Assembly (NCBI GenBank): GCA_042088665.1
Contig: JBELMB010000076.1
Coordinates: forward strand, 1 to 22,369
DNA from: JBELMB01 sp042088665
GTDB lineage: Bacteria; Pseudomonadota; Alphaproteobacteria; Rhodobacterales; Rhodobacteraceae
Direction of reading: 5' to 3'
Length of the DNA stretch: 22,369 nucleotides
A program made the translations under genes and the position numbers. The first letter of the stretch is position 1; every line of letters starts with the position of its first letter. A model generated the notes under the pieces. It saw only the letters and a list, made by a program, of their open reading frames with translations, was not told the DNA's origin and did not search any database. Shown piece after piece: positions 1 through 8,707 of this stretch.

Positions 1-3000
1 ACAACGGGACGGACATCATCAACGTCAGCGGCGGACGCGGCTCAAGTGTGTTCTCCACCGGGGCGAGCTACGATGACGTCGTCGCGGCGCTGGCAGAAAT
101 CACGCAGTACGGGCGCGGCGGGCTGGGCACCATCTATGTGAAATCCTCCGGCAACAGCCGGGCCGCGGCCAATAGCGTCAACCGCGAAGAAGGCACGGCA
201 GAACCGCTCGACAGCTCCGAGTATTCGATCAATGCCGCCGCGATCCGCGCCGATGGCTGGATCAACACGTCGTCGACCCCCGGGGCCAACGTGCTGATCT
301 CTGCGGTGGTGGACGATACGTCGGATGCGGGCGCCATTGTCACCACCGATCTCGTCGGAGCGGACGGAGATCCGGGCGACTATACGACAGATTTTAGCGG
401 AACCTCCTCGGCGGCGCCGCAGATCTCGGGCGTCGTGGCCCTGATGTTGGAAGCCAACCCGAACCTCGGCTGGCGCGACGTTCAGGAGATCCTCGCCTAT
501 TCCGCGCGCCAAGTCGGATCGGCCGTGGACGGCCCGGCCAACGCCGGTGCCCCCACCGGATTTGCCAACGAACAGGCGACACGCGACGGAAAGAGCTGGT
601 TCTGGAACGACGCGCAGAACTGGAACGGCGGCGCGCTGCATTTTTCCAACGACTACGGGTTCGGTCTGGTGGATGCCACGGCCGCAGTCCGTCTGGCAGA
701 GACATGGGATGTCCAGTCGACGACCGCAAATCAGGTCACGCATACGCTAGACGGCAACTTTTCGACGCTGACCCTGGACACCGCCACACTCGGGTTCGAC
801 AGGGAACTGCCCGAGGACATGATCGTCGAATACGTCACCGTCAATGTGGATTTTGACGTCGACGATCTGGCGGATATGAACATCTACCTGCGGTCGCCGG
901 ACGGCACCGAGGTGCAGTTGATCAACGACACTGGCGACACAGAGGCCTTTGACACCGGGTCGGGCGGCTGGGACTTTGGCACGCATGCCTTCCGCGGCAC
1001 GGTGATCGAAGGGGCAAGCGACCCCGCCAACAATGGCGATTGGGCCATCCGGTTCAAGAACGACGATGGCGCGGCCAATGGGGCTTTCACGGTCGATGAC
1101 TACAAGATCACGTTCACCGGACGCAGGTTGGACGAAGACAAGACCTATATCTTTACCAATGAATACTCTGACTATGCCTCCGGCAGTGAACATACGACGT
1201 CCTTCAACGGCGGCTACGGAAGTTCATCTTTTGGCAGGTTCAATGCGGCGGCGGTAACATCGAACACCACGGTCAACCTCCTGACCAACAGCGGCACCAT
1301 CGATGGCGTATCGATAACCGCGACCAACATCTCTCATGTGTACACCGGGGACGGCAACGACACCGTCACCGGCGATAGTGTGTCCGAGTTCATCTCTACC
1401 GGGCGCGGAAACGACAGCGTCGATGGTGGCGATCGCCCCGGCGGGGAAACCATCAATGGCGGCGAAGGCAACGATACGATCAACGGCGGCGATGAAGACG
1501 ACACGCTGATCGACGGAATCAACGGGACTTCGCAGGGCACCGATACGCTGAACGGTGGCGGGGGCGATGACCTGATCGTCGTGAACTGGGTCAGTGGCGG
1601 CACTTACGACGGTGGCGCAGACAATGACACGCTCGACACCAGCGAAGACGACACCTCGGTCAATGTTGACCTAAGCGGGACCTCCTTCAGCTCGTTTGGC
1701 GCGACCTTCACAGGGTTCGAGAACGCCATCACCGGTGCCGGGTTCAACAATGTCACCGGCAGCAACAGTGCCAACCTGCTGGTGGCGGGCCGCGGCGCTG
1801 ACGATATCGACGGGCTGGGGGGCGACGACACCATCTTTGGCGATGACCAGCCGTTCGGATTGCTGAACCTGAACGACGTCAGCATCACCAACCAACGTCT
1901 CGAAGCGACGACCTTCGACGAGATGCCGACCGATGCCTTCACCGTGGAATGGCTGTTCCAGAGCGATGCCGCCGTTCCATCGGGGGGCACCTCGTTCGTG
2001 TCCTATGCCACCGCGTCCAGCACAAATGAATTCCTCGTTTTCGGCAACGCAGGCAGCGGCGGCAAGGTCGCGATCTATGTGAACGGCACCGCGGTGCTCA
2101 CAGATTACAACACGGCGGACCTGTATGACGGTGACACGCACCGCGTTTCGGTCAGCGTCAATACCGGCGCAGGGCCCGCGGGTCGCGTGTCGCTTTATGT
2201 GGACGGGGTCGAAGAGTACCGCGGCCCGGGTGGCAGCACCAATGTGGCACAACCGATCACATCGGGCGGCACGTTCATTCTGGGTCAGGAACAAGACAGC
2301 CTCGGCGGTAATTTCGACAGCAACCAGATTGTCACCGGCGGCATGGGCGACGTGCGTGTCTGGTCGGTCGAGCGCGATCAGGCCGACATCGACGCGGACA
2401 AGTTCGCACAGTTCGATAATCTGGATCTGCCCGCCAATCCGGCGCTGGTGGCCAACTGGCAGCTGGATCTCGACACGGAGACCTTTGACAACCTTGCCGG
2501 ATCGCAAGCGCTGACCAAACAATCCGGTGGCAGCCAGTTTACCACACAGCGGTTCAGCCCTGATGGCGGCAACGACACCATCCTCGGTGGCACGGGGGCC
2601 GATTTCATCGATGGCGGGTCCGGCAACGATTCCATCACGGCCGGGACGGACGATTTATCTGACGGGATGGACACGGTCTATGGCGGCGCGGGCAACGACA
2701 CCATCCGCGGCGGCTATTACGAAGACCTGCTGTTCGGCGAAGCGGGTGACGACACCTTTATCGTGACCCTTGACGAACGTATCGACACCATCGACGGCGG
2801 GTCGGGAACGGACCTTCTGGACATGACCGGCGTCACCAGCGCAGCTGGCGTCGCGCGCATGACCGTGAACCTCGAGACAGGTGCATTTTCCCAGGAGTAC
2901 TCCAGTGGAAGCATCTACGCAGGCGCATTGACAGGCATCGAGGATGTCAACGGCTCCTCTGTTGAGGACAGCATCACCGGCAGCGCCGGCGCGAACGAGC

Positions 3001-6000
3001 TGAATGGTGGCGCGGGCGATGACACCATCAACGGTGGCGGCGGTGCTGACATCATCGAGGGCGGCACGGGCGACGACCGGTTGCTCTTGACCGGCTCCGT
3101 GGACGATGTGTTGTCTCTGGATGGCGGGGGGGACAACGACACGCTGGACCTCTCCGGCTTTGGCGGGACCTCTTTTGAATACAATCTGTTTGCCCAAAGC
3201 ATCTTTGGTGGCCTCGGCACAAGCCTCTTTAGTATCGAAAATATCATCGGCACCGATCAGGCCGATTACCTCGTCGGGACCATCGGTGCCAATACCCTGC
3301 TCGGCGGAGAGGGAGACGACACCATCGACGGCCACGGTGGCGCGGATCTTCTGGACGGGGGCGGCGGCGAGAACACGCTGACCTACATCAGTTCCAACGC
3401 CGGAGTTCTCGTCAACCTGGGCGCGAACACGGCTCAGAACTTTCCAAGCTCGGTCACCAGCCACGCCCAGGATGACACGATCTCGAACTTCGACCATATC
3501 GAGGGATCGGATTTCCGCGACCGCCTCACTGGCGATGCCGGCAACAACAGTATCCAAGCCCGAGATGGCGACGACATCATCGAAGACTCAGCCGGCGTGG
3601 ACACGCTGCGCGGTGGCATCGGCAATGACACCTTGCAAATCACCAACGGCTCCAACGCCGTCGGAGAGATCTACGACGGTGGTGATGATACCGACAACCT
3701 CTATCTGTTCGGCACCGGCGCCGGATCGGTTTTTGACTTCACCGACGACACTGTTGAGAACATGGAAGTCTTGCGCTTCCTGGCGACGGTCAACCCCTTC
3801 ACGGGCGGCGGCACGGCGCAGTTCACATCGACGCAGGCGCAGCAATTCAATGAATTCGGGCGGTCATTCGGCACTGCAGCAGCCGTGGTTGACATCACCA
3901 TGGACAGCTCGGTTCTGGACCTCAGCGGCGCCACGATAACGGATTTTGTCTCGGGTCGGGACTTGTTCGAGATCGGCGGCGCCACCGGCCCCGTCACGAT
4001 CACAGGCTCACAGGCTGACGATTCCATTCAGGGCAGCACCGGGGCCGACTCCCTCTCTGGCGCAGGTGGAAATGATACCATCGACGGCGGCGCAGGCAAC
4101 GACACTGTCAACGGGGGCGACGGCGACGACTTGTTGCTGTTGACCGGCGGCGCGGCTGACCTTGACGATTTCGACGGCGGCGGGAACAACGACACGCTGG
4201 ACGCCTCCGGCTTCGCAGGGTCGAACTACGTCTTTGACTTGTTTTTCAACGAGATATCTGACGGCACAAACACCGCCGACCTATACGGTGTCGAGAATAT
4301 CATCGGCACCGACCAGGCGGATGTCATCGTCGGAGACACCGGTGTCAATACCCTGTCCGGTGGGATGGGGGACGACACCATCGAAGGAGACGGGGGCGCG
4401 GACGACCTGGATGGCGGCGGCGGCGTGAACACGCTGTCCTACGTCTATTCCAACGCCGGAGTTACCGTCGACCTTGGCACGAATACGGCTCAGAACCGTG
4501 AAAGCTCGGTCACCAGCCACGCCCAGGACGACACGATCTCGAACTTCGACCATATCTGGGGGTCGGATTACGACGACCGCCTGAAAGGCAACTCTGGCGA
4601 TAACAGTATCGATGGCGGGATTGGCGACGATATCATCGAAGACACAGCCGGAGTGGACACGCTGTTCGGCAGCTTTGACAATGACACCTTGCAGATCACG
4701 GACGGCTCCAACGCCGTCGGTGAGACCTACGACGGTGGTGACGGGACCGACAACCTCTATCTGTTCGGCACCGGCGCCGGATCGGTTTTCAACTTTACCG
4801 ACGACACCGTTTTGAACATGGAAGTCTTGCGCTTCCTGTCGACGGTCAGCCCCTTTGCGGGCGGTGGCACGGCGCAGTTCACATCAACCCAGGCGCAGCA
4901 ATTCAATGTGTTCGAGCGGTCAGGAGGCACCGCACCGGCGCTGGTCGATATTGTCATGGACAACGGGACGCTTGACCTCAGCGGGTCCACCGTGACGGGC
5001 TTTGTCGCGGGTCAGGACGGGTTCGTCATCACCGGCGACGCGATCGGTGACAGCATCTCTGGCTCGGACGCCGAAGACACCATCACCGGCAACGGTGGCA
5101 ACGACACGCTGTCAGGCGGCGGCGGCAATGACAGCGTGTCGGGCGGGTCGGGCGATGACCAGATCATCTGGTTTGCCGGAGACGGCGAAGACACGCTGGA
5201 CGGCGGCGCGAACTCGGACATCCTGAAGGTGGACGGCGATGCAACCGGCGAGGCGCTTAACCTGACCGCGGGGGCCACCATCGGTGACTTCACCGTGTCG
5301 CGCACCAACCAGATGCCCTTTGACCTCGATGCGCGCAACTTTGAAGAGCTGCGCCTTGAAGCGGGCGACGGCAACGATACGATCACCTCGGGCAATGGCA
5401 TGGGCGCGCTGGTCGGAACCATCCGGCTGAGCGGCGGCTCTGGCGACGATGTCATTCTGGGCGGCGACGCCAACGAGACTATCATGGGTAACAATGACAA
5501 CGACACCATCACGGGGGGTGGTGGTAATGACCTGGTTTTCGGCAACAGTGGCGATGATCTGGCCATCTGGAACGAGGGTGACGGAAGCGCCGATAACTTC
5601 CTGATGGGCGATGACACCGACACGGTGGAAATCAATGCCGATCCGATCGCTGACGATGTGATCACGATCATCGCAAGCAGTCCCTTCTGGGACTCCACAG
5701 TCATCAGAACGGGACCCTCCGCGTTTTCCTTCGGCCTTGAGAGCGTCGAAATTCTCGAAGTGAACGCAGGCGGTGGCAACGATGACATCTCTGGCGAGAC
5801 CGGCCTTGCGGCCCTCGGGACCGCATTGAACCTCTCTGGCGAGGCTGGCGAGGACACCCTGACCGGTGGCGACGGCAACGACACGCTGGATGGCGGCGAA
5901 GGGCGCGATACGCTGAACGGTGAAGCCGGTGACGATGTTCTGCTGGGCGGGACAGAGAACGACCGGCTGTCCGGTGGCGCGGACAACGACACCCTGTCGG

Positions 6001-7319
6001 GTGGCGTTGGAGACGATACGCTGCTTGGTGACGGCGGCTTTGACACCGTGGATTACTCGGCCCGCGCCAATGGGGTGCACGTCAATCTCAATGCGAACTC
6101 CGGCCTCGCTGGCGGCACCTATGCCGGTGGCGTCTACACCGGTGCAACCGAGACGGACCTGCTGTTCGGGATGGAGAACATCATCGGCACCGCGCATGGC
6201 GACCTGCTGGAAGGCAAGGCCGGCGCCGCGGCGGTCATCGACTCCGGCGCAGGCAACGACCGGGTCATCACCGGCAGCCGCAACGACCACGTGACCCTCG
6301 GCGAAGGCAATGACACGGCGATCACCGGCGCCGGGACGGATGTCATCGTCGAAGGTGAAGGCATCGATGTGATCAACGGCGGCCCGGGTTTTGACACGCT
6401 GGACATGTCGGGTGTGACAGGGGACGCCTATGCCGACCTGAACACCAACACCGCGCAGACCGGTGGCATCAGCCAGGCTGGCCTCGTTTACTCCGGGGCC
6501 ACGGAAACCAACAACGTCTCTGGCATCGAAAACGTGATCGGAACCGGTTTCAACGACATCCTCATCGGCAAAAGCGGCTCTGCCGCGGTGATCGACGGCG
6601 GCGGTGGCGACGACCAGATCGTCGGTGGCATCCGCAATGACTTTGTCACCGGCGGTGCGGGGGATGACACGATCACGACCGGCGCGGGCTCTGACCGGGT
6701 GTTCCTCGGCGCGGGATCCGCCGATGAAGTGGATGCGGGGTCTGGTCTGGACACGGCCAACTACAGCGCCAGCACGACGGGGGTGTATGTGGATTTGACC
6801 AACGAGTTTGGTCGGACCGGGGGTTTCGCTGTAGGCGGGGTCTACACCAATGAGGTCGAAAGTGACACGCTGATCGGTTTCGAATTCGCCGTGGGCAGCG
6901 CATATAACGACGTCCTTATCGCCAATGCGCCTGAATACGCCCGGATTTCAGGCGGCGGCGGAAACGACTACATCATCGGTGGCAACCGGCGCGACCGCCT
7001 GAACGGCGAAGGCGACGACGACACGATTCAGGCCGGTGGCGGCAATGACGACCTGAACGGCGGATTGGGCGCGGATGTGCTGACCGGTGATCTGGGGCGC
7101 GATGTGTTCATCTTTGACAACACGGATGCGGTCGACACGATCACCGACTTCGAGGATGGGCTGGACCAGATCGACCTGACCTTCTTTGGAACCGGCGCGG
7201 TCGTCGCCTTCACCGACAATGGCGGTGATGCCGAGATGCGCGTGGACGGGACCCTCGTCGCCGTGCTGGAGAATGAGGCCGTCGTGAACCTGACAGCGGC
7301 GGATTACTTCCTCGTGTAA
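1..7319 (+). CDS. Giant RTX exoprotein with kexin-like S8 protease, P domain and LamG-like domain (5' partial)
   Basis: The reading frame is open to the left edge, so the true start and the catalytic Asp and His lie upstream; 2438 residues are visible. The first ~230 residues are the end of a kexin/furin-like subtilisin domain: an oxyanion-hole SGN motif at about 150-158 and the catalytic Ser in GTSSAAP at 405-407. A P domain follows (about 705-1125; IYLRSPDGT, then NGDWAIRFKND). Next come a serralysin-like linker, a laminin-G/concanavalin-like domain (about 1857-2550) and many GGxGxDxL-type RTX nonapeptides to about 7110. The last ~70 residues (DVFIFD, then DTITDFEDGLDQIDL) match the serralysin-type C-terminal region that carries the type I secretion signal. 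The protein is therefore probably exported by a T1SS, folds on calcium outside the cell and acts as a protease or adhesin. No T1SS genes are in the window. The protease call is strong; its target is unknown. Confidence 0.93.
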   Translation, partial: NGTDIINVSGGRGSSVFSTGASYDDVVAALAEITQYGRGGLGTIYVKSSGNSRAAANSVNREEGTAEPLDSSEYSINAAAIRADGWINTSSTPGANVLISAVVDDTSDAGAIVTTDLVGADGDPGDYTTDFSGTSSAAPQISGVVALMLEANPNLGWRDVQEILAYSARQVGSAVDGPANAGAPTGFANEQATRDGKSWFWNDAQNWNGGALHFSNDYGFGLVDATAAVRLAETWDVQSTTANQVTHTLDGNFSTLTLDTATLGFDRELPEDMIVEYVTVNVDFDVDDLADMNIYLRSPDGTEVQLINDTGDTEAFDTGSGGWDFGTHAFRGTVIEGASDPANNGDWAIRFKNDDGAANGAFTVDDYKITFTGRRLDEDKTYIFTNEYSDYASGSEHTTSFNGGYGSSSFGRFNAAAVTSNTTVNLLTNSGTIDGVSITATNISHVYTGDGNDTVTGDSVSEFISTGRGNDSVDGGDRPGGETINGGEGNDTINGGDEDDTLIDGINGTSQGTDTLNGGGGDDLIVVNWVSGGTYDGGADNDTLDTSEDDTSVNVDLSGTSFSSFGATFTGFENAITGAGFNNVTGSNSANLLVAGRGADDIDGLGGDDTIFGDDQPFGLLNLNDVSITNQRLEATTFDEMPTDAFTVEWLFQSDAAVPSGGTSFVSYATASSTNEFLVFGNAGSGGKVAIYVNGTAVLTDYNTADLYDGDTHRVSVSVNTGAGPAGRVSLYVDGVEEYRGPGGSTNVAQPITSGGTFILGQEQDSLGGNFDSNQIVTGGMGDVRVWSVERDQADIDADKFAQFDNLDLPANPALVANWQLDLDTETFDNLAGSQALTKQSGGSQFTTQRFSPDGGNDTILGGTGADFIDGGSGNDSITAGTDDLSDGMDTVYGGAGNDTIRGGYYEDLLFGEAGDDTFIVTLDERIDTIDGGSGTDLLDMTGVTSAAGVARMTVNLETGAFSQEYSSGSIYAGALTGIEDVNGSSVEDSITGSAGANELNGGAGDDTINGGGGADIIEGGTGDDRLLLTGSVDDVLSLDGGGDNDTLDLSGFGGTSFEYNLFAQSIFGGLGTSLFSIENIIGTDQADYLVGTIGANTLLGGEGDDTIDGHGGADLLDGGGGENTLTYISSNAGVLVNLGANTAQNFPSSVTSHAQDDTISNFDHIEGSDFRDRLTGDAGNNSIQARDGDDIIEDSAGVDTLRGGIGNDTLQITNGSNAVGEIYDGGDDTDNLYLFGTGAGSVFDFTDDTVENMEVLRFLATVNPFTGGGTAQFTSTQAQQFNEFGRSFGTAAAVVDITMDSSVLDLSGATITDFVSGRDLFEIGGATGPVTITGSQADDSIQGSTGADSLSGAGGNDTIDGGAGNDTVNGGDGDDLLLLTGGAADLDDFDGGGNNDTLDASGFAGSNYVFDLFFNEISDGTNTADLYGVENIIGTDQADVIVGDTGVNTLSGGMGDDTIEGDGGADDLDGGGGVNTLSYVYSNAGVTVDLGTNTAQNRESSVTSHAQDDTISNFDHIWGSDYDDRLKGNSGDNSIDGGIGDDIIEDTAGVDTLFGSFDNDTLQITDGSNAVGETYDGGDGTDNLYLFGTGAGSVFNFTDDTVLNMEVLRFLSTVSPFAGGGTAQFTSTQAQQFNVFERSGGTAPALVDIVMDNGTLDLSGSTVTGFVAGQDGFVITGDAIGDSISGSDAEDTITGNGGNDTLSGGGGNDSVSGGSGDDQIIWFAGDGEDTLDGGANSDILKVDGDATGEALNLTAGATIGDFTVSRTNQMPFDLDARNFEELRLEAGDGNDTITSGNGMGALVGTIRLSGGSGDDVILGGDANETIMGNNDNDTITGGGGNDLVFGNSGDDLAIWNEGDGSADNFLMGDDTDTVEINADPIADDVITIIASSPFWDSTVIRTGPSAFSFGLESVEILEVNAGGGNDDISGETGLAALGTALNLSGEAGEDTLTGGDGNDTLDGGEGRDTLNGEAGDDVLLGGTENDRLSGGADNDTLSGGVGDDTLLGDGGFDTVDYSARANGVHVNLNANSGLAGGTYAGGVYTGATETDLLFGMENIIGTAHGDLLEGKAGAAAVIDSGAGNDRVITGSRNDHVTLGEGNDTAITGAGTDVIVEGEGIDVINGGPGFDTLDMSGVTGDAYADLNTNTAQTGGISQAGLVYSGATETNNVSGIENVIGTGFNDILIGKSGSAAVIDGGGGDDQIVGGIRNDFVTGGAGDDTITTGAGSDRVFLGAGSADEVDAGSGLDTANYSASTTGVYVDLTNEFGRTGGFAVGGVYTNEVESDTLIGFEFAVGSAYNDVLIANAPEYARISGGGGNDYIIGGNRRDRLNGEGDDDTIQAGGGNDDLNGGLGADVLTGDLGRDVFIFDNTDAVDTITDFEDGLDQIDLTFFGTGAVVAFTDNGGDAEMRVDGTLVAVLENEAVVNLTAADYFLV
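3006..5105 (+). repeat. Tandem ~1.05 kb duplication inside the RTX gene
   Basis: Two adjacent units, about 3006-4058 and 4059-5105, encode the same ~350-residue module. Landmarks recur at a constant distance: ATATCATCGG at 3241 and 4297, and the CATGGAAGTC segment at 3761 and 4817, both 1056 bp apart; nearer the 5' end the distance is 1053 bp because of a one-codon indel. Several stretches are almost identical at DNA level, for example around 3450-3500 with 4506-4556 and around 3698-3730 with 4754-4786. Each unit holds RTX repeats, an ENIIGTDQAD segment and a non-RTX part ending in FTSTQAQQFN. Such identity implies a fairly recent in-frame duplication. Confidence 0.88.
6039..7010 (+). repeat. 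Three diverged 117-119-residue repeats in the RTX C-terminal third
   Basis: Homologous units begin near 6039, 6390 and 6747, which are 351 and 357 bp apart. Each runs from an (F/L)DTxxxS strand through a G-V-Y-(T/S) segment, an E(T/S) pair, a G-(I/M/F)-E segment and a run like A-V-I-D-x-G-x-G-(N/D)-D, then an RTX block. The copies are clearly related in protein but diverged in DNA, so they are older than the 1.05 kb duplication upstream. Confidence 0.75.
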
Positions 7320-7380
7320 ACGGCCTCCCGTCAAAGGGGATGGGCGGGGATCGGGACCTGCCCACCGCCACCATCAAGGA

Positions 7381-7413
7381 CCGCCTGCACCCAAACGGTG
7401 CGGGCGGTTTTTT
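7381..7413 (+). terminator. Rho-independent terminator after the RTX gene
   Basis: CCGCCTGCACC (7381-7391) pairs with GGTGCGGGCGG (7397-7407) over 11 positions with one G-U pair and a 5-base loop. Six T residues follow at 7408-7413. It lies 62 bp after the RTX stop codon. Confidence 0.9.
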
Positions 7414-7661
7414 CGTTTTGGCGCGACAGTTTGGCAGCCCGTCCGCGAAGGCTGTCTGCCGCCTGTCCTCAGCAAATTGCAGGATTGCCGGCTTTGCGGG
7501 CCTGCGCTTCGGTCACACCAAGGCCCGGGAAACGCGGCATGCAGGCCAGGCCCGCAGGACGTCTGTGCACCTGCCCCGCACTTTAGGCCCGCCTCCCCCA
7601 GCGGATCAAATACCGGCCCTGCCCGTTTTCTCATCACGGGCAGACCGGACCTGCCTCCAAT
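7414..7661. other. Intergenic stretch without a supported gene
   Basis: This part of the 413 bp gap between the RTX gene and the LacI gene has no frame with protein-like composition or a ribosome site. The only structure seen is a short hairpin, CTGCCCGT (7619-7626) with ACGGGCAG (7636-7643), with no T-run after it. It may be part of the leader or an upstream control region of the following operon. Confidence 0.5.
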
Positions 7662-7663
7662 GA

Positions 7664-7675
7664 TTAATCGATTAA
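7664..7675. promoter_or_regulatory. Palindromic LacI-family operator
   Basis: TTAATCGATTAA is a perfect 12 bp palindrome with a central CG step, the typical form of a LacI/PurR-type operator. It stands out as AT-rich in a GC-rich region and lies 58 bp before the start of the LacI-family gene. A second, imperfect copy, TTAATCGTTCAA, is at 7709-7720. The likely ligand is the regulator encoded just downstream; this is inferred. Confidence 0.72.
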
Positions 7676-7683
7676 CTTCGACC

Positions 7684-7713
7684 TTGACTCGACTCGCGTG
7701 ATGGCCGGTTAAT
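7684..7713 (+). promoter_or_regulatory. Candidate sigma-70-type promoter of the lacI-ABC-nucleoside operon
   Basis: A -35 like TTGACT (7684-7689) is followed after 18 bp by a -10 like GTTAAT (7708-7713). The imperfect operator copy at 7709-7720 overlaps the -10, and the perfect operator lies just upstream of the -35. A repressor bound at both would cover the promoter. The assignment is by eye. Confidence 0.5.
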
Positions 7714-7732
7714 CGTTCAAGCAGGAGGGGTG

Positions 7733-8707
7733 ATGGTCAGCATCAAGGAAATCGCCACGGAAATCGGCGTCTCGACCGCGACGGTGTCGAACGCCCTGAC
7801 CGGCAAGGGCCGCGTCTCCGAAGAGATGGTGACGCGCATCCGCACCCGCGCCGAGGAATTGGGTTACCGGCCCAGCGTGGCCGCGCGAGCCCTCAAGACC
7901 GGACAGACCGGCATCCTTGGCCTCGTGATGCCCGACCTGACGAACCCGCTCTTTCCACGCATCGCGCAGACCCTGTCGATTGCCGCCGAAAAGCGACAGA
8001 TGGGCATATTGATTGCCGACTCACGCGGCAGTCCCGACGAACAAAGCCAGGCGCTGCGCCGCTTGCTGGAACGCGGCGTCGACGGGCTGCTGGTGGTGCC
8101 GCAAAAGGGCACGACCCCCGACCCCATGCCGGTGCCCGTGGCGGTGATCAACACCGCCTCCGATCCACAAAACGCGGTGAGCGCCGATCACGCCGGGGGC
8201 GGCGCGCTGGTGGCACGTCACATCGCCGACATCGGCCACCGCAGGGTGGTGATCCTCGGCGGCGACCCGGTGTCCGAAGTGCAGCGCGACCGCATCTCAG
8301 GCATGACCCGCGCCCTGCCCGACCATGTTCAGACCGCCACGTTCTGGGGCGATGACGGCGTGACACGCGCCGTGGCCGAAGTGCAGGCCGGGGCCACCGC
8401 GATCATGACCACTTCGGATCTTATCGCCCTGCGCCTGCGGTCTGCCTTGATGCACGAGGAAATCGCCGTGCCCGCCACCGTCAGCCTGACCGGCTTTGAC
8501 GATATGTCGTTTGCGCCGATCATGCATCCGGCGCTGACCACCGTCGCGCAAGACGTCGAGGCCATCGCATCGCGCGCCATCGACATCATCGCAGCCAAGA
8601 TCCGCGGCGATCCGTCCATTGACGAAGGCACAACCGTGCCGATGCGGCTCGTTGTGCGCCAGTCCACTGCCATCCCGACCCACTCTGCCAACAGGAGACC
8701 TTTATAA
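7733..8707 (+). CDS. LacI-family transcriptional regulator
   Basis: This 324-residue protein has the usual length and layout of LacI/GalR repressors. An N-terminal helix-turn-helix (IKEIATEIGVSTATVSNAL, residues 4-22) is followed by a hinge with the minor-groove leucine in VAARALKTG, and then by the periplasmic-binding-protein-like effector domain (GILGLVMPDLTNPLF onward, with DDMSFAPIMHPALTTV near the end). ATG 7733 is chosen over GTG 7730 because AGGAGG at 7723-7728 is then 4 bases away instead of 1. It is the first gene of the operon, and its stop TAA shares one base with the next start (TAATG). It probably binds the palindromes at 7664 and 7709 and represses the operon, including itself, until a nucleoside or purine effector binds. 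The effector is not readable from sequence. Confidence 0.93.
   Translation: MVSIKEIATEIGVSTATVSNALTGKGRVSEEMVTRIRTRAEELGYRPSVAARALKTGQTGILGLVMPDLTNPLFPRIAQTLSIAAEKRQMGILIADSRGSPDEQSQALRRLLERGVDGLLVVPQKGTTPDPMPVPVAVINTASDPQNAVSADHAGGGALVARHIADIGHRRVVILGGDPVSEVQRDRISGMTRALPDHVQTATFWGDDGVTRAVAEVQAGATAIMTTSDLIALRLRSALMHEEIAVPATVSLTGFDDMSFAPIMHPALTTVAQDVEAIASRAIDIIAAKIRGDPSIDEGTTVPMRLVVRQSTAIPTHSANRRPL

Noticed and set aside
1335..7110. Dense short DNA repeats resembling a repeat array
   Set aside because: They are in-frame codons for GGxGxDxL RTX nonapeptides, not CRISPR repeats; there are no regular spacers.
7619..7643. 8 bp hairpin before the LacI gene as a terminator
   Set aside because: No T-run follows and no gene ends nearby; the true terminator is at 7381-7413.
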